Shown here piece after piece: positions 1 to 7,221 of a DNA stretch of 7,221 bases. Position 1 is the stretch's first letter; the number at the start of each line of letters is the position of its first letter. Both the position numbers and the translations under genes were made by a program. A model generated the notes under the pieces. That model worked only from the letters and a program-made list of their open reading frames with translations, searched no databases and had not been told where the DNA came from. This DNA is from Flavobacteriia bacterium (GTDB lineage Bacteria > Bacteroidota > Bacteroidia > Flavobacteriales > Flavobacteriaceae). The stretch spans positions 1 through 7,221 of the forward strand of contig DAOUPQ010000096.1 in assembly GCA_030626085.1 (NCBI GenBank), written 5' to 3'.

Positions 1-2
1 GA

Positions 3-737
3 AAAATAGATGACGTATTATACGAAATTGAACGGGATAAGCTAAAAACCATACTCTTTGTGGATGATAATATGGTTGCCAATAAACCAGAACTTAAGAT
101 TTTTCTTAAGGAACTTATTCCACTGAAAATTAAATGGGCAAGTCAATCAAGTATTGATATGATTAAAGACAAAGAATTGCTTAAACTTATGGCAGATAGT
201 GGATGTATAGGTAATTTAATCGGTTTTGAATCTATCAATATTAATTCCCTTAAATGGTATAATAAATCACCAAATATTCAGGGTTTTAATAGCTATAAAG
301 AAGGATTACATATTTTACGAGACTACGGCTTTTTAACCTGGGGAAGCTTTATGGTTGGAAATGATTTTGATACTGTTGATACTATTGAACGAACAGTAGA
401 ATTTGTCATTAAAAATAAATTAACACTAGCATTTTTTAATATTTTAATGCCATATCCAAGAACTAAAATATTTGAGCAATTTAAAAAGGAAAATAGATTG
501 CTTTATGATGGACATTGGTGGAATCATCCAGATTTTAGATACAACCAGGCTACTTTTAAACCAAAATTAATGAGTGCTGAACAATTAAGCCAAGCAACTA
601 TAAAGGCAAATAGAGACCTTTATAGTATTTCTTCTATTACTAAGCGTGCATTTGATTTGAAAACAAATATGAGAAACATTGTTAACTTTATGGTATTTAG
701 TAAGTTTAATTATGTATTAAGAAAGACTAGTATTTAA
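3..737 (+). CDS. Radical SAM protein, C-terminal part (5' end outside window), probably B12-binding type
   Basis: Visible are 244 residues plus the TAA stop; the frame is open to the left edge, so the gene begins upstream. The GTG at 60 is not a convincing start, because the frame already reads family-like sequence before it (KIDDVLYEIERDKLKTILF). Family-typical blocks in order are: FVDDNMVANK, the DDN strand of the radical SAM barrel; LIPLKIKWASQSSI; the GFESIN..SLKWYNK block; GSFMVGNDFDT; and FFNILMPYPRT..F..FKKENRLL, followed by WW, FKPKLMSAEQL. This order is known from B12-binding-domain radical SAM proteins with a DUF4070-like tail. The CxxxCxxC iron-sulfur motif and any cobalamin domain would lie upstream of the window, so neither can be confirmed. 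PYPRT replaces the commoner PYPGT. Substrate is unknown. The gene converges on the minus-strand gene ending at 836, with 98 bp between, and no functional link is evident. Confidence 0.85.
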   Translation, partial: KIDDVLYEIERDKLKTILFVDDNMVANKPELKIFLKELIPLKIKWASQSSIDMIKDKELLKLMADSGCIGNLIGFESININSLKWYNKSPNIQGFNSYKEGLHILRDYGFLTWGSFMVGNDFDTVDTIERTVEFVIKNKLTLAFFNILMPYPRTKIFEQFKKENRLLYDGHWWNHPDFRYNQATFKPKLMSAEQLSQATIKANRDLYSISSITKRAFDLKTNMRNIVNFMVFSKFNYVLRKTSI

Positions 738-835
738 TACACTAATTAAGGCTTCCTTAGAAAACAGTTAACACTCTGATATAAAATAAATTAGAAAAAT
801 TTAATACAGATTTTTCATGAACTTCTTTGTGAAAG

Positions 836-3800
836 CTACATAAATCCACTTGGTGGTAATTCATCAACGGTAATATCATCTAAATTTTTAATTACAAAAC
901 CTTCTTTATAAATTACCGCTTTATTATTTACTCCATTAATGATTATCACCAGTTCTTTATTAAACCTAACATGTCGTAAAAACGAATCTTCATATACTGA
1001 TTCTTGTGCATTTAAATAATCAATATCAAAAAAACCATCATTTCTAAATGGATTTATAGTTAAGTAACCAATCTTAAATGAAGTTATATTTTGAAAAAAA
1101 TGGGTTCCTTGACTTGGGTCTATTCTAAAATCTTCTAAACCTGATTCAATTATAATTTTAGCTGCAGACACTTGCGACCAATTAATGGGAATTCCAAGCC
1201 ACGGATCACTCGAGCCCCAGCGTCCCGGACCTATCAAAATATAGTTTTTTTCCTTTTTTTCAAATAAATCATTTAATTTTTCTATTGATAGTGCAATTTC
1301 TCGCGTTTTTGCAGCATTAAAAACTTCGGGTTTTACATAAATAATATCAAAAATGTCTTCATATTTTCCATTTCCTAAGGCAGATTTAGAATAAATTATT
1401 GTATCCGATGTATCGATATTTTCAGGTATTAATTGTTTGAAATTGTCATTGTACGCAACAATTGGTCTGATTTGAAGAAAACTAAATATTATAGGGTCTC
1501 CCGGTGGCACATCCAGTTTAATTGCAAATTCTATTTCAATAGGATTGTCTATTTCCATTTGGCCAATCCTCAACAAATCTTTAAGTATATCTGCCAACGG
1601 AAATGAACCATTATTTAAAATACTATCGAAACTCAAGATGCGTGCTCCATCGTGAAAAACACCGGGTCTAATTCTATTATTTTGTAAATCATAAGTAGAT
1701 GCTACATATTTTAATGATCTATGGTTTTTAGCTTGCCGCAGATTAATTTTTTTCTTATTAACTTCTTCATTAATCGACACATGATAACTCTTTGGATCTA
1801 GATCTAACCCATAAAAATACCTTTGAGTTTCTTTCAGCGCTGATCCTGTTGAAGATAATTGTAAAATATTTTTAGGGTGATAAGGTGAAAATCTAAGCGT
1901 ACGTCCACCACCAACTATTATTTCTCCTAAACCCAAAGCAATATTGGCAATACCTTCATTTGGTTTTTCATCACCAATAGGATAAAAATTTGTAGATCTG
2001 GCCACACCAGAAATATTAGGATAATATATGTCATCGTATTCAGCACCTGTAACCTCTTGAAGAATTACCGCCATTTTGCTTTCTTCAATTGAGTGAGATG
2101 TTGCTTTGATATAAGCTTTGCTATTTTTATAAAAAGCAGATGCCATAACAGATTTTATGGCACTTGAAACCATCTTTAATAGATCATCCAAATTTGTTAA
2201 AGGCACCATATAAGTAGCATAAATTCCTGCAAAAGGTTGGTGCAAAGAATCTTCCAGCACATTTGATGATCGAACAGCAATAGGCGAATTCATCGTTTTC
2301 AAAAAAACCTTTATATCACCCATAACCCATTTCGGTAAAGATTTAGAAATAAATTTATTTAAAATAGATTCATCGTTATGTTTTTCTGCTACAAATGACC
2401 AAAGATCATGGTTTTCCATAAACTCATCAAAAACCTCAGTGCTCAAAACTACTGTTCTGGGAATTGCTATGGTTATACCATTATATTTATTAAAAAGTCT
2501 ATGACGTTTTAAAAACAGATCTATAAATGCCAAGCCTCGTCCTTTTCCTCCTAGAGCACCTTCTCCAATACGTGAAAAAATCAGATATTCATCATATTGA
2601 TTTTTATCGAATTTTGCAATTATTCCTCTTGACCTGTATAAACGAAAGGCTCGGACTGATTGAATAAGAAATTCTCGAACTTGATCTTTTTCATCAAAAT
2701 CTTCAACCTCAACTTTAATAAATAAATTTGCCAATGGAAATAAAGCACGTGATTCTAACCATTTTGAAAATTCATTTCGTTTAGCATGGTAAATAATTGA
2801 ATCTATTGAAACTCTAGATAGTGACTTTTGAAATTCTCTAAGATTTTTAGATCTTTCTATGACTTTCTTTTTTTGGGGACACCAAAATTCAAAGTCACCA
2901 AAAGAAAAATATCTGGTGATATATTTTTTAATGTCTAAACCTAATGTTTCTGATTCTTTGTGTAAGAACTTGGCTTTTAATTCTAATGCTTGTGCTTCAT
3001 TTTTAGGATCTGACGATTCAATTAAAACCGGAAAATACCGATTGTACTTTCTTACATATTTTAACAGATCAAAACCCGCTTGTTTATTTTTTTTACCATT
3101 TTTATAATAGGTAACATCAGAAATAACACCCAACAGATTTTCCTTATATTTTTGAAATAAAGCAATCCCTCCCGCATATGTTGTCGCTATCAAAACTTTG
3201 GGGCGACCACGCTTTGACATGATCTTACGGTGTTCGTTTAAACCATCCTGAATAAAAGTTTGAGTTTGTTTAAAAATAATTTTATAGATCAGCGGTACAT
3301 ACCTTGAATAAAATCGTACTGAATCTTCAACTAATAATATTGCTTTTACACCTCTCTCATTTATATCATTATCAGCATTCATACGATCTTCAACCAGTTT
3401 TATGATCGCTATAAAAATGCTTACATTCCCATTCCAATGGAAAACAAAATCAATATTATTTGAAACATTTTTCTTTAAAAGTTTTTGAAGATCTTCAGGA
3501 TAATGACTTAGTGCAACTATAGGAATTAAAGGAAAACTTTTTTTAATCTCATTAGAAATTTCAATATAACGTTTTCCGGAGTCAAGCCAAATAATAACAA
3601 GGTCTACATTATCAGTTTCCATTATTGATTTGGCACTTGATGCTGAACCGGAGTGCATAATATTTGGAGGATTTCTTAAATTTAATGCTGTATATTCCTC
3701 AAATATTTGTTCGTCAATCCTCCCGTCTTCTTCCAATAAATAAAAATCATAATAAGAACATACAATTAAGACATTGTAAATTCTATTCTGCATCATTTGT

Positions 3801-3859
3801 TTAAATGGAACCTCCTTAAATTCGTAAGTTTTTAGATCCGGCAGCTTATTTTGTAGCAT
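836..3859 (-). CDS. Receiver-domain/PEP-synthase-like ATP-grasp fusion protein, complete copy
   Basis: About 1007 residues from the preferred ATG at 3859. The frame also has an ATG at 3904 (+15 residues), but that codon touches the T-tract of the gdhA terminator and is unlikely. Domains, numbered from 3859: a receiver-like fold at about 27-155 with the phospho-Asp position apparently Trp91; a second receiver at about 172-305 with acidic E178/D179, candidate phospho-Asp D248, S282/S283 and K301; a linker; then the pyruvate phosphate dikinase/PEP synthase nucleotide-binding domain at about 426-800. That domain shows GEGALGGKGRGLAF, IAVRSS..LEDS (R530), FAG, QEVTG, EIEFAI and FSFLQIRPI, all ATP-site hallmarks. 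The usual phosphohistidine motif and the PEP/pyruvate barrel are missing. A tail of about 200 residues instead carries GPGRWGSSDPW and SQGTHFFQN (H920). It is likely cytosolic, with no signal peptide or membrane segment. Databases may call it PEP synthase; the reaction is unproven. Its paralogue lies on the other side of gdhA. Confidence 0.85.
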   Translation of the reverse strand: MLQNKLPDLKTYEFKEVPFKQMMQNRIYNVLIVCSYYDFYLLEEDGRIDEQIFEEYTALNLRNPPNIMHSGSASSAKSIMETDNVDLVIIWLDSGKRYIEISNEIKKSFPLIPIVALSHYPEDLQKLLKKNVSNNIDFVFHWNGNVSIFIAIIKLVEDRMNADNDINERGVKAILLVEDSVRFYSRYVPLIYKIIFKQTQTFIQDGLNEHRKIMSKRGRPKVLIATTYAGGIALFQKYKENLLGVISDVTYYKNGKKNKQAGFDLLKYVRKYNRYFPVLIESSDPKNEAQALELKAKFLHKESETLGLDIKKYITRYFSFGDFEFWCPQKKKVIERSKNLREFQKSLSRVSIDSIIYHAKRNEFSKWLESRALFPLANLFIKVEVEDFDEKDQVREFLIQSVRAFRLYRSRGIIAKFDKNQYDEYLIFSRIGEGALGGKGRGLAFIDLFLKRHRLFNKYNGITIAIPRTVVLSTEVFDEFMENHDLWSFVAEKHNDESILNKFISKSLPKWVMGDIKVFLKTMNSPIAVRSSNVLEDSLHQPFAGIYATYMVPLTNLDDLLKMVSSAIKSVMASAFYKNSKAYIKATSHSIEESKMAVILQEVTGAEYDDIYYPNISGVARSTNFYPIGDEKPNEGIANIALGLGEIIVGGGRTLRFSPYHPKNILQLSSTGSALKETQRYFYGLDLDPKSYHVSINEEVNKKKINLRQAKNHRSLKYVASTYDLQNNRIRPGVFHDGARILSFDSILNNGSFPLADILKDLLRIGQMEIDNPIEIEFAIKLDVPPGDPIIFSFLQIRPIVAYNDNFKQLIPENIDTSDTIIYSKSALGNGKYEDIFDIIYVKPEVFNAAKTREIALSIEKLNDLFEKKEKNYILIGPGRWGSSDPWLGIPINWSQVSAAKIIIESGLEDFRIDPSQGTHFFQNITSFKIGYLTINPFRNDGFFDIDYLNAQESVYEDSFLRHVRFNKELVIIINGVNNKAVIYKEGFVIKNLDDITVDELPPSGFM

Positions 3860-3904
3860 AAAAGTAAAATATTTATACCGCAAGATAAGAGAAAACCAAT
3901 TCAT

Positions 3905-3935
3905 AAAAAAAAGCCTGTCTAACAGACAGGCTTTT
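3905..3935 (-). terminator. Intrinsic terminator of gdhA
   Basis: A perfect 12-bp stem (3909-3920 pairing with 3924-3935) has a 3-nt loop and the core AAGCCTGTCT/AGACAGGCTT. On the minus strand it is followed by eight T residues (complement of 3905-3912, partly within the stem). It begins 25 nt after the gdhA stop, so it fits rho-independent termination of gdhA. The T-tract runs directly into the ATG at 3904, which argues that the next gene starts further downstream and is transcribed separately, or only by read-through. Confidence 0.9.
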
Positions 3936-3960
3936 GTAATGTAATGATGTTAATGATTTA

Positions 3961-5298
3961 TTAAACTACACCCTGATCTAACATTGCATCGGCTACTTTG
4001 ATAAAACCTGCAATATTGGCCCCTTTTACATAATCTACAAAACCATCTTCACGAGTACCGTATTTTAAGCATGCTATATGAATAGAACTCATAATATGAT
4101 GTAATTTCTCGTCAACTTCTTCGCGTTTCCAATTTAATTTCATAGCATTTTGTGACATCTCTAATCCGGAAACTGCAACTCCCCCTGCATTAGCAGCTTT
4201 TCCGGGTCCAAAGGGTACTTTATTTTTAAGAAATACGTCTATCGCCTCAGGTGTACATCCCATATTGGATACTTCAGCAATATATTTAATACCATTTTTC
4301 ACCAATTGTTCAGCATCTTCCCCATTTAATTCATTTTGGATAGCAGAAGGCATGGCAATATCACAAGGAATTTCCCAAGGTTTTTTACCTGGTACAAATT
4401 TTGCTTCAGGAAACTCTTCCACATATGGAGAAACAATATCATTATTTGAAGCCCTAAGCTCTAGCAAATAATCAATTTTATCGGCATCTAAGCCAGCCTT
4501 ATCGTAAACATAACCATCAGGACCTGAAATAGTAACCACTTTTCCTCCCAGTTCAATAACTTTAAGGGCTACACCCCAAGCTACATTTCCAAAACCAGAT
4601 AGTGTTACTACTTTTCCTTTAAAAGTATCATTGTTATTTTTTAACATTTCATGTGTAAAATAGGTAGCCCCAAAACCTGTTGCTTCCGGTCTGATCAAGC
4701 TTCCTCCCCAGTTTATACCTTTACCGGTTAAAATACCTGTATTTTCAACTTGTAATTTTTTGTACATACCGTACAAATAACCTATTTCCCTACCGCCTGT
4801 ACCAATATCTCCTGCAGGAACATCAGTATTAGGACCAATTATACGCCAAAGTTCAAGCATAAAAGCCTGACAGAATTTCATTATTTCATTATCTGATTTT
4901 CCTTTAGGATTAAAATCGGAACCTCCTTTAGCTCCTCCCATTGGTAAAGTAGTTAAAGCATTTTTAAATGTTTGCTCAAATCCTAAAAATTTAAGGATAC
5001 TTAAATTTACACTAGGGTGTAGGCGAAGACCGCCTTTATATGGCCCAATGGCATTATTAAATTGAACTCGATAACCCAAATTAACTTTTACATCACCAGC
5101 ATCATCTACCCATGAAACTCTAAAAGTTAAAATACGGTCAGGTTCAACCAAACGCTCTATTATTTGAGCCGCTTTGTATTGCGGATTTTCATTGTATATA
5201 GTTTCAATAGATTCTAATACTTCGTGTACCGCTTGTAAGTATTCTTTTTCTCCTGGATGTCTGGCTTCAAGATTATTTAATATATCGTTTGGTTTCAT
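3961..5298 (-). CDS. gdhA: Glutamate dehydrogenase, hexameric type (NAD(P)-dependent)
   Basis: 445 residues, normal for the bacterial hexameric (50-kDa class) family and complete. It interconverts glutamate with 2-oxoglutarate plus ammonia in the cytosol, joining nitrogen assimilation or amino-acid breakdown to the TCA cycle. Substrate-site residues are visible: K88 in GPYKGGLR, K112, catalytic K124 in LPMGGAKGGSDF, D164 in PAGDIGTGGREIG, and the NAGGVAVSGLEMSQN block (about 370-384). The Rossmann domain has GFGNVA (235-240) and ISGPDG (257-262). F236 and P260 match the positions that favour NAD+ in Clostridium symbiosum GDH. Escherichia coli NADP-GDH has serines there, so the NADP-specific label often given to such proteins is uncertain; NAD or dual use is possible. 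The start ATG at 5298 fits the family N-terminus. No Shine-Dalgarno is seen, and a 23-bp palindrome lies 24 bp upstream. A terminator follows the gene. Confidence 0.97.
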   Translation of the reverse strand: MKPNDILNNLEARHPGEKEYLQAVHEVLESIETIYNENPQYKAAQIIERLVEPDRILTFRVSWVDDAGDVKVNLGYRVQFNNAIGPYKGGLRLHPSVNLSILKFLGFEQTFKNALTTLPMGGAKGGSDFNPKGKSDNEIMKFCQAFMLELWRIIGPNTDVPAGDIGTGGREIGYLYGMYKKLQVENTGILTGKGINWGGSLIRPEATGFGATYFTHEMLKNNNDTFKGKVVTLSGFGNVAWGVALKVIELGGKVVTISGPDGYVYDKAGLDADKIDYLLELRASNNDIVSPYVEEFPEAKFVPGKKPWEIPCDIAMPSAIQNELNGEDAEQLVKNGIKYIAEVSNMGCTPEAIDVFLKNKVPFGPGKAANAGGVAVSGLEMSQNAMKLNWKREEVDEKLHHIMSSIHIACLKYGTREDGFVDYVKGANIAGFIKVADAMLDQGVV

Positions 5299-5322
5299 AA
5301 TTATAAGTATAAAAAATGTTAG

Positions 5323-5345
5323 ATTTATAAAACGGTTTTATAAAT
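5323..5345. promoter_or_regulatory. Perfect 23-bp palindrome upstream of gdhA, candidate operator
   Basis: The arms ATTTATAAAAC and GTTTTATAAAT are exact reverse complements separated by a single G. The site ends 24 bp before the gdhA ATG. An uninterrupted 11-bp dyad with a C-G core suits binding by a dimeric regulator. A weak Bacteroidota-type promoter guess (minus strand TAATTTTA at 5357-5364, TTG at 5387-5389) would place the dyad just after the transcription start, a repressor-like position. The regulator is unknown. The low GC of the arms and lack of a T-tract make a terminator unlikely. Confidence 0.45.
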
Positions 5346-5502
5346 TAATTCCTGTGTAAAATTAATGCTATTTCATATTATTTTAACAATAAAAACAAGA
5401 TTTTTTATTTAAATAATAAAACAAAGAACTTTTATTTTGAATAGTTAAAAAATTCATTAAAAATGGCAAGTTTTTAATTCATTATGAAAAAAAATAGATT
5501 CA

Positions 5503-7221
5503 TCACATAAACCCGTCAGGCGGCAATTTATCGATAGATTCTTCTAGGGATCCTTTATTAATATTTATGGTATAACCTTCTTTAAAAATTGCAGCTTTAT
5601 TATTCTTACCTTCAATCACAATAGTCAGGGGTTCTTTAAAACAAATATGCCTTAAAAATTCATCTTCAAATTCAGCTTCCTGAGCATTTAAATAATCCAG
5701 ATCAAAATAACCATCATCCATAAAAGGGTTTATGGTTAAATAGCCAACTTTAAATGAAGTTAGGTTTTGGAAAAAATGTGTACCCTGACTGGGGTCAATT
5801 CTAAAATCATGAAGTCCGGCTTCAATGATTATTTTTGCAGCGGATATTTGAGACCAAATAACCGGAATTCCCAACCAAGGATCACTCGACCCCCATCTAC
5901 CCGGACCAACTAAGATATAATGCTTATTTTTTTCAATGAACTCTTTATTAATTCTTTCAACAGCTGTTGCAATTTCCCTTGTATTTGTTGAATTAAAAGT
6001 ATCGGGTTTAACATAAACAAAATCACAAATGCCTTCATAATTTCCATTTCCCAATGCAGATTCTGAGTAAATAATCGTTTCAGAGACTTTAAAATCCTTA
6101 GGCAATACACTGGTTGCTACTGTACTTTCAACAATGGGTCGTATTTGTAAAAAGCTAAATTCTTTAGGCTGACCTTTAGGAACATCAAGGTTTATGGCAA
6201 ATTCCATTTCAATAGGATTACGCATTTCACGCTGACCAACCCGCAATAGCTTTTGTAAAATATCAGCTAACGGAAAACTATCATATTTTAAAATATTATC
6301 AAAAGTTATTACTCTAAGGCCATCCTGTAAAATTCCGGGTCTTATAATGTTATTTTGCAAATCATAAGTAGATGCAACAAATTTTAATGATCCGTGATCT
6401 TTGGCCTGTCTTATGGTTATTTTCTTTTTATTTACTGTTTCACTCGTAGATACTTTATAACTTTCAGGATTCATATCTAACCCATAAAAATATTTTTGAG
6501 TTTCTTGTAGGGTAGTACCGGGAGAAGACAGTTGCAACACTTTTTTAGGATGGTATGGCGAAAAACGCAGAGTTCTGCCTCCACCAACAATGATTTCTCC
6601 TAATCCTAAAGCAATATTTGCTATTCCTTCAAAAGATTTTTCATTACCAATAGGATAAAAATTAATTGAACGTGCAACACCAGATATGTTTGGATAATAT
6701 ACATCCTTATATTGTTTGCCTGTTACTTCTTGTAAAATAACTGCCATTTTATCTTCTTCAACAGTATGAGAAGATGCTTTTAAGTAAGACTTACTACTTT
6801 TAAAAAATGCAGATGCCATAACTGATTTAACAGCACTTGATACCATCTCAAGCATTTTTTTCTTGTCTGCATTAGGAATCATATATGTAGCAAATACTCC
6901 TGCAAAAGGCTGATAATGTGAATCTTCTAATACACTTGAAGAGCGAACGGCAATTGGGGTATTTGTATGGTTTATAATAACCTGAATATCATCCATGACC
7001 CATTGCGGGAGGGGTTTTGAAATAAATCTATTTAATATTTCCTCATCATCATTTGATTTAGCAGCAAATCGTATCAATTCATGTTCATCCATAAACTCAT
7101 CAAAAACTTCAGTACTTAAGACAACAGTTCGTGGGATAGAAATATTTACATCTTCGTATCTATTAAATAATTTTTGACGTTTTAGAAATGAATCAATAAA
7201 TGCCAAACCTCTTCCTTTTCC
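5503..7221 (-). CDS. PEP-synthase-like ATP-grasp protein, second paralogue (5' end outside window)
   Basis: 572 residues plus a TGA stop are visible. The frame continues past the right edge, reading GKGRGLAFID at the border, so the TTG at 7206 is an internal Leu codon and not a start. The visible part covers the nucleotide-binding domain of the pyruvate phosphate dikinase/PEP synthase family: GKGRG, IAVRSS..LEDS (Arg codon 6943-6945), FAG, QEVTG, EMEFAI and FSFLQIRPI. It is followed by the same tail as in the other copy, with GPGRWGSSDPW, SQGTHFFQN (His codon 5776-5778) and the terminal LPPDGFM. No phosphohistidine TSHA motif or PEP/pyruvate barrel follows. By hand count 69 of the first 101 aligned residues match the copy at 836-3859, and the tail is closer still. 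Whether it also has N-terminal receiver domains cannot be seen. It lies 204 bp upstream of gdhA on the same strand with no obvious terminator between, so co-transcription is possible. ATP binding is likely; the phosphate acceptor is unknown. Confidence 0.85.
   Translation of the reverse strand, partial: GKGRGLAFIDSFLKRQKLFNRYEDVNISIPRTVVLSTEVFDEFMDEHELIRFAAKSNDDEEILNRFISKPLPQWVMDDIQVIINHTNTPIAVRSSSVLEDSHYQPFAGVFATYMIPNADKKKMLEMVSSAVKSVMASAFFKSSKSYLKASSHTVEEDKMAVILQEVTGKQYKDVYYPNISGVARSINFYPIGNEKSFEGIANIALGLGEIIVGGGRTLRFSPYHPKKVLQLSSPGTTLQETQKYFYGLDMNPESYKVSTSETVNKKKITIRQAKDHGSLKFVASTYDLQNNIIRPGILQDGLRVITFDNILKYDSFPLADILQKLLRVGQREMRNPIEMEFAINLDVPKGQPKEFSFLQIRPIVESTVATSVLPKDFKVSETIIYSESALGNGNYEGICDFVYVKPDTFNSTNTREIATAVERINKEFIEKNKHYILVGPGRWGSSDPWLGIPVIWSQISAAKIIIEAGLHDFRIDPSQGTHFFQNLTSFKVGYLTINPFMDDGYFDLDYLNAQEAEFEDEFLRHICFKEPLTIVIEGKNNKAAIFKEGYTININKGSLEESIDKLPPDGFM

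Noticed and set aside
60..62. GTG as start of the radical SAM gene
   Set aside because: The same frame is open to the window edge and already encodes conserved family sequence before this codon, so the gene is 5'-truncated by the window.
747..759. Small hairpin TAAGG-CTT-CCTTA between the convergent genes
   Set aside because: Only a 5-bp stem and no T-tract on either strand, so it does not support a terminator call.
2859..3107. Plus-strand open frame opposite the receiver-encoding region
   Set aside because: Low-complexity translation antisense to a well-supported gene; the same applies to the frames at 4265-4471, 5174-5359, 5910-6110 and 6995-7177.
836..3859. Calling the complete paralogue an ordinary PEP synthase (ppsA)
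   Set aside because: Neither the GGxTxHA phosphohistidine motif nor the C-terminal PEP/pyruvate barrel is present, and receiver-like domains are added at the N-terminus.
5405..5416. Palindrome TTATTTAAATAA upstream of gdhA
   Set aside because: Made only of A and T in a very AT-rich stretch, so it is likely by chance.
7204..7206. TTG as start of the right-hand PEP-synthase-like gene
   Set aside because: It is the Leu of GKGRGLAF, a conserved ATP-site motif that the paralogue carries deep inside the protein; the frame continues past the window.

Overview
The window is AT-rich (roughly one third G+C by eye) and uses the standard genetic code. It has no clear Shine-Dalgarno sequences. Its protein families read like a member of the Bacteroidota, either Flavobacteriia-like or Bacteroidales-like. 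That assignment rests on protein style and base composition only, and no marker gene is present to settle it.

Layout. At the left edge is the C-terminal part of a plus-strand radical SAM protein of the type that usually carries a B12-binding domain (ends at 737). It converges on three minus-strand genes. Read in their own direction, these are: (i) a PEP-synthase-like ATP-grasp protein whose 5' part lies beyond the right edge (5503 to the end); (ii) a hexameric-type glutamate dehydrogenase, gdhA (3961-5298); and (iii) a complete paralogue of the first protein (836 to about 3859). A strong intrinsic terminator sits after gdhA. A perfect 23-bp palindrome lies just upstream of gdhA. No RNA genes, insertion sequences, CRISPR arrays or gaps over 300 bp are visible.

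The main point of interest is the pair of large proteins bracketing gdhA. The complete copy has a degenerate receiver-like domain, then a second receiver-like domain with all the usual phosphorylation residues. These are followed by the nucleotide-binding domain of the pyruvate phosphate dikinase/PEP synthase family. The normal TSHA-type phosphohistidine motif and the PEP/pyruvate barrel are absent. A C-terminal domain of about 200 residues follows instead, and its motifs (GPGRWGSSDPW, SQGTHFFQN) are identical in both copies. This looks like a signal-responsive relative of PEP synthase, possibly with a diverged phosphohistidine domain, linked in position to glutamate dehydrogenase at the carbon/nitrogen junction. 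The functional link is inference.
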